Of a stretch of 44,911 nucleotides of DNA, positions 6,905 to 14,251 are shown piece after piece. The DNA is taken from NCBI GenBank assembly GCA_035533215.1, contig DATLUG010000009.1, positions 1 to 44,911 of the forward strand, written 5' to 3'. The stretch's first letter is position 1, and each line of letters opens with the position of its first letter. The position numbers were made by a program, and so were the translations under genes. Below the pieces are notes generated by a model. The model made no database searches. It was not told where the DNA came from and saw only the letters and a program-made list of their open reading frames with translations. This DNA is from DAHUZL01 sp035533215. GTDB lineage: Bacteria; Chloroflexota; Dormibacteria; Aeolococcales; Bog-877.

Positions 6905-8611
6905 TCAGCCGACCGGGGCCAGTCCGGCGGGGCGGAGGTCGCGCAGGAGGAGGCGGGCGCGGCGCCGGCCCCGCCACTCGTCCGCCTCCAGGACGAACAG
7001 CGAGTCGACCCGTCGTCCGTCGGGGAGGTGCTGGCGAAGGCCGGGTCGGTTGAAGGTCAGAGCCTCGGCGGTCGCCGTCCCATCGTGGAGCTGGACGCGC
7101 AGGTGCTGGGAGCTCGCGCCGAACGCGGCGGTCGCCACCACCCGGAGGTCGGTGGCGAGGAGCAGGACGGGGGGATTGCCCTGGCCGACCGGCTCGAAGG
7201 CGCTGAGCTCGTCGGCGAGCTGGGTCGTGCAGCGGTCGAGAGGGCAGACGGCGTCGACGGTGAAGGTCCGCAGCGGCGGTCGGTCGCCGGTCGCGGTCGC
7301 GACCACCTCGGCGAGCCGGCGGTGGAAGGCCGCCGTCGCGGTCGCGTCGGCGGCGAGGCTGAAGCCTCCGGCCGCCGCGTGGCCGCCGAACCGCCGCAGC
7401 AGGGGCGCGCAGGCCTGGAGCACCTCGACCACGTTGAGGCCGGCGACGCCCCTCGCCGACCCGCGCCACTCCTCCCCCGACTCGCTGTGGACGAAGGCGG
7501 GCCGGCCGAACTCCTCGGCGAGGCGACCGGCCACCAGCCCCACCACCCCGGGCGGGAAGCCGGGATCGCCACAGACGATCACCGGCGCGTCGGCGGCGAG
7601 ATCCACCTGGCGGTGGGCGATGGCGAGGGCGGCGGTGAGAGCGGTGCGGCGCCGCTGGTTCAGCCCCTCCAGCGCCGCCGCCGCGGCGCGGGCCTCCGCG
7701 GGGTCGTCGGCGAGGCAGCAGGTGAGCGCGACCACGGCGTCCTCCATCCGCCCGGCCGCGTTGATGCGGGGCGCCAGGCTGAACGCGAGGTCGGAGCTGG
7801 TCGGGGTGCGGCGGCACCCGGCGAGCTCGGCCAGCGCGAGCAGCCCCGGGGGCGCCGTCGGCCACTGCTCCAGGCCCGATCGCACCAGCCAGCGGTTCTC
7901 GTCGGTGAGCGGCATGCAGTCGGCGACCGTCCCCAGCGCCACCAGGGGGAGCTGGGCCCGGGCGGTGCCCTCGGGGACCAGGTGGGTCGCCTCCAGGGCC
8001 TGGGCCAGCTTGAACGCGACGCCGACCCCGGCCAGACCCTTGAATCCGTAGCGGTCGTCGTGGCGCCGCGGGTTCACCAGGGCGTCCGCCGGCGCCAGCC
8101 GCTGGCGGCCGTCGGGGCCGGCCAGCGGCAGGTGGTGGTCCGTCACCACCAGCCGCTGACCCGGTGGCCGGTTGGCGGCGACGTCGAGGGCGGTGGTGCC
8201 GCAGTCGACGGTGACGACGGTCGCGATCCCGGCGCGGTCGAGCTCGACCAGCGCCTCCGAGTTGAGCCCGTAGCCCTCCGCCTCGCGGTTGGGGATGTAC
8301 GGCCGGACGGTGGCGCCGGCGGCGGTGAGGGTGCGCACCAGCAGGGCGCACCCGGTCACGCCGTCGGCGTCGTAGTCACCGTAAACCGCGATCGGCCGGC
8401 CGGCGGCGATGGTCTCGGTGATGACCGCCACCGCCCGGTCCATGTCCTCGAGCCCCGCCGGGTCGCGCTCGACCGGGGCACGCAGGACCATCTCGCCCCC
8501 GCTCGGGTCGAGGCCGCGGCTCCGCGCCACCTGGGCGAAGACGGGCGAGCGTCCCGGCCACGGCGGCGCCGGGCCATCGGGGACGACCCAGGTGCGACCC
8601 GCCCGCCTCAC
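6905..8611 (-). CDS. recJ: Single-stranded-DNA-specific exonuclease RecJ
   Basis: This DHH-superfamily protein of 568 aa is close to usual RecJ size. Metal-binding motifs are AVYGDYDADG (aspartates near 79, 81, 83) and VVTDHHLP (near 158-160), followed by LGTVADCMPL and the DHHA1-type signature RRFGGHAAAGGF. RecJ degrades single-stranded DNA 5' to 3' in recombination and mismatch repair. The frame could start at GTG 8618-8620. I prefer GTG 8609-8611 because it overlaps the TGA of a 22-codon ORF that begins right after a TAGAAT box, as at other genes here. The N-terminus begins RRAGRTWVVPDG. Confidence 0.9.
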   Translation of the reverse strand: MRRAGRTWVVPDGPAPPWPGRSPVFAQVARSRGLDPSGGEMVLRAPVERDPAGLEDMDRAVAVITETIAAGRPIAVYGDYDADGVTGCALLVRTLTAAGATVRPYIPNREAEGYGLNSEALVELDRAGIATVVTVDCGTTALDVAANRPPGQRLVVTDHHLPLAGPDGRQRLAPADALVNPRRHDDRYGFKGLAGVGVAFKLAQALEATHLVPEGTARAQLPLVALGTVADCMPLTDENRWLVRSGLEQWPTAPPGLLALAELAGCRRTPTSSDLAFSLAPRINAAGRMEDAVVALTCCLADDPAEARAAAAALEGLNQRRRTALTAALAIAHRQVDLAADAPVIVCGDPGFPPGVVGLVAGRLAEEFGRPAFVHSESGEEWRGSARGVAGLNVVEVLQACAPLLRRFGGHAAAGGFSLAADATATAAFHRRLAEVVATATGDRPPLRTFTVDAVCPLDRCTTQLADELSAFEPVGQGNPPVLLLATDLRVVATAAFGASSQHLRVQLHDGTATAEALTFNRPGLRQHLPDGRRVDSLFVLEADEWRGRRRARLLLRDLRPAGLAPVG

Positions 8612-8676
8612 CACCGCCACCCAGCGGCCACCCGGGACCGGAGCGTGGGCGCGCCGGCGCCGGGAGGAGTGTGCAC
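8608..8676 (-). CDS. Leader mini-ORF (22 aa) overlapping the recJ start
   Basis: GTG 8674-8676 opens a frame beginning VHTPPGAGAPTLRSRV and ending in TGA 8608-8610, which overlaps a GTG in the recJ frame as GTGA. The GTG lies 10 bases after the TAGAAT box, so the transcript is probably leaderless or nearly so. There is no Shine-Dalgarno sequence before recJ. Confidence 0.4.
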   Translation of the reverse strand: MHTPPGAGAPTLRSRVAAGWRW

Positions 8677-8686
8677 CGCTCGGCCG

Positions 8687-8692
8687 ATTCTA
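8687..8692 (-). promoter_or_regulatory. -10 box of recJ
   Basis: TAGAAT on the minus strand, 10 bases before the mini-ORF GTG. No -35 is recognisable. Confidence 0.45.
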
Positions 8693-8733
8693 CGGCGGCG
8701 GGGGCCATCGCCCAGCCCTCAGACTGCCGGGTC

Positions 8734-9258
8734 ATGGGCACCGCGGGCGGACCGAGGCCCGACCGCCGGCAGGCGGGGGCGGCTGCCGACGCCACCCTGG
8801 CCGGGGCGGATGCGGCCGCGGGCCCCCGGCGCGACCGGCGGCGGGCGGTCAGCCAGGCCCGATCGGCGCAGGCGTCGCGGGCGATCCTCCACACCCTCTG
8901 CTGGGTGCTGGTCGTCTTCTACGCCACCGACTACCTCCCGCCCCTGGCGGTGCGCTGGCTGGGGCCCGGCGATGGCGCACCGCTGCGGGTCTATCTGGTC
9001 GGGTACTGCGCCCTGGCCGTCGTCTGCGGCGCCCTCGGGACGGCCTTCGCCCTGCGGTACCGGCGGGCGATCGCCGCCAGCCGGTACCCGCAGCGATGGC
9101 TGATCTTCCCCACCGTGCTGGCGGTGCTCCTGATCCCGGCCCAGGGATGGAACGAGTGGCTGACCCGGGCGGTCGAGGTGGCGGCCTGCCTGGCCGGGCT
9201 CGGCACCGGGCTCAGGTCACGTAATCGGTGGCGCTGGCGGTCACGTCGCCAAGGCTGA
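8734..9258 (+). CDS. Small integral membrane protein, unknown function
   Basis: This is a predicted 174-aa protein with a 60-residue charged Ala/Arg-rich N-terminus and three or four hydrophobic helices (HTLCWVLVVFYATDYL, YLVGYCALAVVCGALG, WLIFPTVLAVLLIP, VEVAACLAGLGTG). I recognise no family. ATG 8734 is chosen over the GTG at 8671: a CAGACT -10-like box (8719-8724) sits nine bases upstream, and the GTG has a purine-rich stretch too close to it. The last 47 bases overlap the 3' end of the convergent TadE-like gene. Divergent from recJ. Confidence 0.6.
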   Translation: MGTAGGPRPDRRQAGAAADATLAGADAAAGPRRDRRRAVSQARSAQASRAILHTLCWVLVVFYATDYLPPLAVRWLGPGDGAPLRVYLVGYCALAVVCGALGTAFALRYRRAIAASRYPQRWLIFPTVLAVLLIPAQGWNEWLTRAVEVAACLAGLGTGLRSRNRWRWRSRRQG

Positions 9259-9706
9259 GCCCGAACGGAAGCCCGAAGCTCCGGTAGGGGAGGGTCACCG
9301 TGACGACGCAGCCGATCGTCCCCTGCGCGGTGTCCGGGGTCGCGGTCTGCATGGTGGTGGTGGTGATGCTCCCCGCGAAGGGTCCGACCGCAGCCTGCGC
9401 CACCGTCAGCATCCCGGCCGGGGGCTGCCCCGCCGGGCTGGCGTTGCGCCCGCACGGCGGCAGGGCGATCTGACCGGCTCCGGGGGACTGGAGGTGGATC
9501 CCGGCCACCGCCCAGCGCGCCGCAGCCTGCACCGCCTGGTTGGCGGCCTGGACCTCGAACACGTACAGGGACAGGGTGATCATCCCGAGGATGGTGAAGA
9601 TGAAGAGGCCGCCGACGAGGGCGAACTCGACCAGGGTCGCGCCCAGCGCCTCACCTCGGCGCCGACTCACCGAGGTGAACGTGACCCGGCTCCCGCGTCG
9701 GGTCAC
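9212..9706 (-). CDS. TadE-like pilus assembly protein
   Basis: This 164-aa protein has a short basic N-terminus, then the TadE signature GATLVEFALVGGLFIFTI, a single membrane helix with the conserved Glu after Thr-Leu-Val, and an extracellular tail with two cysteines (PPCGRN, TIGCVV). TadE-type minor pilins are processed and assembled by the Tad (type IVc) secretion machinery at the membrane. The GTG at 9704-9706 is the first start in frame. The gap to the gene upstream is 19 bases, so it belongs to the sigma/anti-sigma/Tad operon. No ATPase or platform gene is in the window, so the rest of the machine must be elsewhere. Confidence 0.8.
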   Translation of the reverse strand: MTRRGSRVTFTSVSRRRGEALGATLVEFALVGGLFIFTILGMITLSLYVFEVQAANQAVQAAARWAVAGIHLQSPGAGQIALPPCGRNASPAGQPPAGMLTVAQAAVGPFAGSITTTTMQTATPDTAQGTIGCVVTVTLPYRSFGLPFGLSLGDVTASATDYVT

Positions 9707-9725
9707 CGCCGTCCGCTCGCTCGTG

Positions 9726-10718
9726 TCATGGACCGACCGCGAGGGTGAAGCTCTGGCCCGCGCTCTGGGGGGTCGGGGCGGTCCCGTCGGTGACGGTGGC
9801 CGTGAAGGTGGAACTCCCGGCGGCGCTGGGCACGCCGCTGATCGTGCCGGAGCCGGGGTCCAGGGTCAGCCCGGACGGAAGGCTGCCGGTGCTGATCGTC
9901 CACCGGTACGGCGTGGCCCCGCCGCTGGCGGCGAGGGTCGTCGAGTACGCCGAGCCAACCTTCCCGCTCGGCACCGACGCGGTGGTGATCGCGAGCGGCG
10001 CCCGGACGTTGATCGACATCGTGGCGGTGGCGGTCTCGGCGCTCGGACTGGTGCTGTCCGTGACCAGGACGGTGAAGGTGTAGGTCCCGACGGAGGTCGG
10101 CGTCCCGGTGATCGCACCGGCAGGGTCCAGGCTCAACCCCGGGGGGAGCGCCCCGGCGAGCTGGGTCCAGCTGTACGGTGCGACGCCGCCGCCAGCGCTC
10201 AGCTGGCCGGAGTAGCCGGCACCCTGGACCGCGTCGGGCAGCGTCGCGGGCGTCACCGACAGCACCCCCACCGCCACCAGCCCGACCGCGGTGGCGCTGA
10301 CCGAGACTGGCGACGGGAGGAGCGGGGTGAAAAGGGGAAGGCGGCAGGTGACGGTGACCTTCTGGTCGTCGAAGCCCGCCGCCCCACCGGTGTCGGCGAA
10401 CGGCGCCGGGGCGCTCACCGCCAGGGCCGCGGCGGGACAGTCCAACACCGTCGCCGCCAGCCCGCTCCCATTGCTGCCGGTGTTCTTCTCGGCCACCGCG
10501 GCGATGGCGCCGGCGGACACACCGGGATTGTCGGCGGCGAAGAGCGCCGCCTGCCGGGCCCCGTCGGCCACCTGGATCCCCACGAAGTAGGCCCGGGCCA
10601 GGTCCGACCCGGCGACGAGGAGGAGCAGCACGAAGGGCGCCACCATCGCGAACTCGACCAGGCTCTGACCGCGCTGAGGGTGGCGCCGACGGGCGCTCCC
10701 GCTACTGCAGGAGCTCAA
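9726..10718 (-). CDS. TadE-like minor pilin fused to two Ig-like repeats
   Basis: This 330-aa protein opens with the TadE core (RGQSLVEFAMVAPFVLLLLV) and about 150 residues of typical periplasmic TadE domain with paired cysteines. It continues into two repeats of about 85 residues of the putative-Ig (He_PIG) type, with hallmark phrases LPPGLSLDPAGAITGTP and LPSGLTLDPGSGTISGVP. Such repeats occur in bacterial surface adhesins, so the fusion may put an adhesive or spacer module on a pilus. The start appears to be TTG 10716-10718, overlapping the upstream gene by 17 bases; no ATG or GTG occurs before the TadE core. Domain calls are good; the adhesion role is inference. Confidence 0.8.
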   Translation of the reverse strand: MSSCSSGSARRRHPQRGQSLVEFAMVAPFVLLLLVAGSDLARAYFVGIQVADGARQAALFAADNPGVSAGAIAAVAEKNTGSNGSGLAATVLDCPAAALAVSAPAPFADTGGAAGFDDQKVTVTCRLPLFTPLLPSPVSVSATAVGLVAVGVLSVTPATLPDAVQGAGYSGQLSAGGGVAPYSWTQLAGALPPGLSLDPAGAITGTPTSVGTYTFTVLVTDSTSPSAETATATMSINVRAPLAITTASVPSGKVGSAYSTTLAASGGATPYRWTISTGSLPSGLTLDPGSGTISGVPSAAGSSTFTATVTDGTAPTPQSAGQSFTLAVGP

Positions 10719-11811
10719 CGACCGCCACCCCCTGCAGCCCGAGATTCACGGTCGAGCCCGGGGTGCCCCACACGATCCGCTCGACGGTGCCGGAGCAGGT
10801 TGCGCTCTTGGTGCAGGCGTTCCCGGTCAGGACCTCGACCTGGGCCACCGAGCACAGGTAGAGCTCCTCCGTGGTGGCCAGCCCATAGGCGCCGCAGTAG
10901 GGGGCGCGGGGAAGGACCACGGACGCCGGCGGCTCCTGGCATCCCGGCGAAACCGGCGTCACCCCGTCGCAGATCACATCGACCATCGGGATCCATATGA
11001 GCTGACCGGCAGCCAGGTTCGGCCCCCACGATCCCTGGCCCGGCTGGGCGTTGATCCAGCCGGGAACCTTGACAGGATTGGGGTTCAGCCCCTCCGGCTT
11101 GAGGTCGCCTTTGAACTTGCTGTTCACGTAGTTGGTCTCACACGGCACGAGGTCGGACCAATGATTGGACGCGTGGTAGTCGATGGTGTCGCCGACCCTG
11201 ATCCCGGTCTTGGTGATGCAGTTCTCGTACCAGGCGATGAAGGGCGCCCCGATCCCGGAAAAGTGGGTGAACACCGAGATCGACTTCGCGGTCTCCTGGG
11301 AATGGGTGATCCCCACCACCGGCAGCAGCTCGGTCTGATGGGCGTCGACCGCGGTCACCCCCACCCCCCGGGGTGCGCCGGCCGCCCAGGTCCCGGCACT
11401 GCACCATCCCGTGCTCGAGCTGCCGCTCACCGAGCCGATCGACGCTCCCGAGCTGTCGGTGAGGACGGCGGTGAAGCTGGTGGCCTTGCTCTGGCCCGCC
11501 ACCCCGGCGGCGATGAGGGATCCGACCGTGCTGTTGATGGCCGCGCCGCCGTTGGAGAGCGGGACTCCGTTGAGGCAGTCGTCGTAGTCCTGGGCCAGCA
11601 TCCGAGCCCCGCCATCGGCGGCGGTGTCGGCGGCGGCCTGGAGCCCGCGCTGGTCGACGTAGGCTCGGCCGGCATCGAACGCAAGGCCGACCACGGCCAC
11701 CACCGCGACCGCTGCCAGCGCGAAGAGGACCACCACCTGACCGCCGGCCGCCCGGCGTCGCTGGGAGCGCGGTCGAGCCGGCGCGTGCCCATGGTCCCCG
11801 GCCGCTGTCAC
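10702..11811 (-). CDS. TadG-like pilus/flp-associated protein
   Basis: This 369-aa protein has an N-terminal helix (GGQVVVLFALAAVAVVAVVG) followed by FDAGRAYVDQRGLQAAADTAADGGA, the signature of TadG-related proteins. A long extracellular region follows with about ten cysteines (for example CDGVTPVSPGCQEPP), probably disulfide-bonded. TadG proteins are cell-surface components of Tad systems. The GTG at 9 bases past an excellent AGGAGG (11817-11822, five-base spacer) overlaps the TGA of the gene upstream as GTGA. The Tad genes are thus wired directly to the sigma/anti-sigma genes ahead of them. Confidence 0.8.
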   Translation of the reverse strand: MTAAGDHGHAPARPRSQRRRAAGGQVVVLFALAAVAVVAVVGLAFDAGRAYVDQRGLQAAADTAADGGARMLAQDYDDCLNGVPLSNGGAAINSTVGSLIAAGVAGQSKATSFTAVLTDSSGASIGSVSGSSSTGWCSAGTWAAGAPRGVGVTAVDAHQTELLPVVGITHSQETAKSISVFTHFSGIGAPFIAWYENCITKTGIRVGDTIDYHASNHWSDLVPCETNYVNSKFKGDLKPEGLNPNPVKVPGWINAQPGQGSWGPNLAAGQLIWIPMVDVICDGVTPVSPGCQEPPASVVLPRAPYCGAYGLATTEELYLCSVAQVEVLTGNACTKSATCSGTVERIVWGTPGSTVNLGLQGVAVVELLQ

Positions 11812-12557
11812 AGCGCCCTCCTAACGTGGGCTTCCCCTCTCCGAGCCTGCCTCTCACCTCTAAGAACGCCCGAGGGCGCGCCAGTACCCGGTCGCGCGTG
11901 GCCAGGTCGGTGGCAGCGCCGCCGCCGGCCGGCGCCCGCGTGGTCCGCTGGGAGGTCGACGGCATCTGGGCCCGTCGGGAGCGGGTCCGCCCCGAGGGCC
12001 TCTCCCCCTCGCGGGCTCGGTCGCCCGGCCGCGCCCCCGGGGACGATGGCGTCGGTGACAGCCCGTCGCGGTACGGCCGGGGCAACGGGCCGGGAGGCAG
12101 GGGGCACGATGATCTCAGCCGGACCGGTGGCGGGGGTCGGGTCGCGCGGGCGGACGGCGCCGACGCCGCCAGGGGTCGCCGAGACCGGGTCCGCCAGCCG
12201 AACCGGACGGTCGGCCGATGCCGAGGGCGCGCCGCGACCGACCATCGGGGCGGCACCCATGGCTCCGCCCCGCCGACGTCGCCGTCGGGCGCGATCAGCC
12301 GAGCCGGCCCCAGCCGCCAGCACCCGGGCTGGCCCCTCGGTGACGCCGGGGCGCGGCCGCACCGACCTCGGCCGGCGCGGGTGAGGACCGAGCACCAGCC
12401 GCGCCAGCTCTCGATCGAGCCACCGCTCGACCGCATCCGTGGTCGCGCCGCCGGGGGAGGCGGAGGGCTCCGCCGCCGGCGGAGGACCGTCGGCAGTGCC
12501 CGATGGACCCCCGGGGGGTGGCCAACGGCGGAGCGGCGTCCCCTGCGGCGTCGTCAC
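11808..12557 (-). CDS. Hypothetical Pro/Ala/Arg-rich protein
   Basis: This frame of 249 codons begins with GTG 12555-12557, one base after the anti-sigma-like gene's stop, and ends in a TGA that overlaps the TadG start as GTGA. That tight fit on both sides is the main reason to call it. An early segment, DAVERWLDRELARLVLG, resembles the N-terminus of the neighbouring anti-sigma-like protein (VGRWLDASLPAQL). The rest is low-complexity Pro/Ala/Arg with no membrane helix. The last 25 codons have weaker third-position bias. It may be a second, soluble anti-sigma-like factor or a poorly conserved linker gene. Confidence 0.5.
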   Translation of the reverse strand: MTTPQGTPLRRWPPPGGPSGTADGPPPAAEPSASPGGATTDAVERWLDRELARLVLGPHPRRPRSVRPRPGVTEGPARVLAAGAGSADRARRRRRRGGAMGAAPMVGRGAPSASADRPVRLADPVSATPGGVGAVRPRDPTPATGPAEIIVPPASRPVAPAVPRRAVTDAIVPGGAAGRPSPRGGEALGADPLPTGPDAVDLPADHAGAGRRRRCHRPGHARPGTGAPSGVLRGERQARRGEAHVRRAL

Positions 12558-12558
12558 C

Positions 12559-13545
12559 TCAGTGGCCGTGCCCCTTGCCGCCACCGTTCCCGCCACCGGT
12601 GCCGTTGCCGCCGCCCGGCCTGGCCGTGGTCCCGGGAGTCGGCGCCGCCGTCGGCGTCTGGACCGGGGTCGGCGCCGCGGTTGGGGTCGGCGTCGGGGAC
12701 GGGGCCGCCGTCGGAGTCGCCCCGGGGTCGGGGGTGAGAGTGGCCTTGGGCCCCTTCCCCACGCCCTGACCCCTGCCCCTGCCGGACCCGCCGCCCTCAC
12801 CCTTGCCCTTGCCATGCGAGGCGCCCGACCCATTCGGGCTCGCGGTCGCCCTGGAGCTCGACGGGGACGGCGTCGTCGCCAGGGATGGCGTCGCCGCCGG
12901 GGACGGCGACGGGAGCGCGATCGCCTGCGTGGGCGATGCCCCACCAAAGGTGGCCCGGGAGGGCCGCGCCGTCGGCGTGGGCGTCACCGGTGCTGGCTCT
13001 GACGCGTCGACCGTGGGGGTCGGCCACGGCGTCTCCGCCGCCGGCCGTGCCGGCCGGGCCCGATGCCGGGTCGTCCCCGGGCCGCGGGTCGGCACCCGGG
13101 TCGGCACCCGCGTCGGTCGCCCGGTGGCCGTCCCGGACGCCGAGCGCGCGGGAGGCGAGCCCGGCCGGGCACCGCCGCGCGGAGCCCTGGGCGGGACGCC
13201 CGCGCGGGAACCGCCCGCGCCGTTCCCCGGACCTTTGCCGCGACCGCTCCCGGTCCCGGAACCCGTGTGTCGGCCCACCTGCGGATGGCCGGTCACGACG
13301 TGGGTCAGCACGACCGCGGTGCCTCCGGCGGCGAGGGCCGCCGCCATCACGGCCCCGGTGAGGAGGAGCTTGGCGGGAAGAAGGCCGAGGGTGGTGAGCC
13401 ACACGGTGCGCCATCGGACGGACCGCCCCGGTCCCGCACGCCGGTACCGGGGCGCTCCGGGCTCCTCCGCCGCCTCGGCGGCCGCCGTGAGCTGGGCGGG
13501 AAGGCTCGCGTCGAGCCAGCGGCCGACCTCCTCCTCGGATTTCAT
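12559..13545 (-). CDS. Membrane-anchored anti-sigma-like protein, Pro/Thr/Ser/Gly-rich
   Basis: This is a 328-aa protein. Residues 1-45 are acidic/helical (KSEEEVGRWLDASLPAQL) and probably cytoplasmic. One membrane segment follows (about residues 50-82). The remaining 240 residues are low-complexity extracellular sequence rich in Pro, Thr, Ser and Gly, with short repeats such as RVPTRVPTRGPG and PTPTPTAAPTP, ending in a His/Lys/Gly tail. Its ATG overlaps the stop of an ECF sigma gene as ATGA, the usual place for an anti-sigma factor. No zinc-binding (HxxxCxxC) motif is present. The repetitive exterior may span the cell wall. Role assigned from context. Confidence 0.65.
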   Translation of the reverse strand: MKSEEEVGRWLDASLPAQLTAAAEAAEEPGAPRYRRAGPGRSVRWRTVWLTTLGLLPAKLLLTGAVMAAALAAGGTAVVLTHVVTGHPQVGRHTGSGTGSGRGKGPGNGAGGSRAGVPPRAPRGGARPGSPPARSASGTATGRPTRVPTRVPTRGPGTTRHRARPARPAAETPWPTPTVDASEPAPVTPTPTARPSRATFGGASPTQAIALPSPSPAATPSLATTPSPSSSRATASPNGSGASHGKGKGEGGGSGRGRGQGVGKGPKATLTPDPGATPTAAPSPTPTPTAAPTPVQTPTAAPTPGTTARPGGGNGTGGGNGGGKGHGH

Positions 13546-14138
13546 CGGGCCGGCTCCTCGGTCACCCGGCCGGCGACCGGCTGGACGCTGGCACCTGATC
13601 GTGCCGAGCTCTGGCCGCCGGCCTCGATCGCCCCCGCGCCCAGCTCGGCTGCGAGCCGACCGCGGGCCGCCGCCAGGCGCGACGCGATCGTCCGCTCCGG
13701 CACCCCGAGCGCCACCGCGATCTCACGGTTGCTGTAGCCGTGATGGTGGCGGAGGACGATCGCCGCGGCCTGCTTGGGGGGCAGCGTGCGGAGCGCCTGC
13801 AGCAGGACCTCGGCACCCACCCCGTCGGCCGGGTCGGGAGGGCTCTGCGGTCGGCCCATCCTGCGCACCAGCTCCCCCACCCCGCGGATCTTCTCCCGGC
13901 GGCGGTGGGAGATCGCCACGTTCAGCGCGATCCGGTGCAGCCAGGCCTCCGCCGGCGCATCGGGTCGCCAGCGGTCCCACACCCCCAGCGCGCGGACGAA
14001 CGTCTCCTGCACGCAGTCCTCGGCCGCGTCCCGGTCGCTGAGGACGCCGAGGAGCGTGTGCAGGAGCCGGTCGCGCGTCGCTCGGTACAGGCGATCGAAG
14101 TCAGCCGCCGAGCCTGGGCGGTAGGCCGCCGCGTCCAC
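13542..14138 (-). CDS. ECF-type RNA polymerase sigma factor
   Basis: This 198-aa protein has region 2 (FDRLYRATRDRLLHTLLGVL, DRDAAEDCVQETFVRAL, AWLHRIALNVAISHRRRE) and region 4 (LRTLPPKQAAAIVLRHHHG, YSNREIAVALGVPERTIASR), the standard two-domain ECF layout. It should direct RNA polymerase to a small regulon, plausibly including the Tad pilin genes that follow it in the same operon. The GTG start 14136-14138 lies six bases after a GATACT box (14145-14150), placing the likely transcription start on the start codon itself: a leaderless mRNA. The stop overlaps the anti-sigma-like gene start. Confidence 0.9.
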   Translation of the reverse strand: MDAAAYRPGSAADFDRLYRATRDRLLHTLLGVLSDRDAAEDCVQETFVRALGVWDRWRPDAPAEAWLHRIALNVAISHRRREKIRGVGELVRRMGRPQSPPDPADGVGAEVLLQALRTLPPKQAAAIVLRHHHGYSNREIAVALGVPERTIASRLAAARGRLAAELGAGAIEAGGQSSARSGASVQPVAGRVTEEPAR

Positions 14139-14144
14139 CAGCCC

Positions 14145-14150
14145 AGTATC
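14145..14150 (-). promoter_or_regulatory. -10 box of the ECF sigma operon (leaderless)
   Basis: GATACT on the minus strand, six bases before the GTG of the sigma gene. No Shine-Dalgarno sequence is possible in that space. Confidence 0.45.
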
Positions 14151-14251
14151 GCCGCCCCGCTGCGGCCCGGCCCATCCGCGACGGGGCCGTGCCGGATTGT
14201 CGACCGACCGTCAGATCGATCGCGGCGGGGAGGTCACGGGGGCGCGGCCGG

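Noticed and set aside
5855..9103. A + strand open frame of more than 1000 codons
   Set aside because: It runs antisense to the dienelactone hydrolase and recJ genes. Long antisense frames are expected in GC-rich coding DNA, and the translation is Arg/Gly/Pro/His-rich without motifs.
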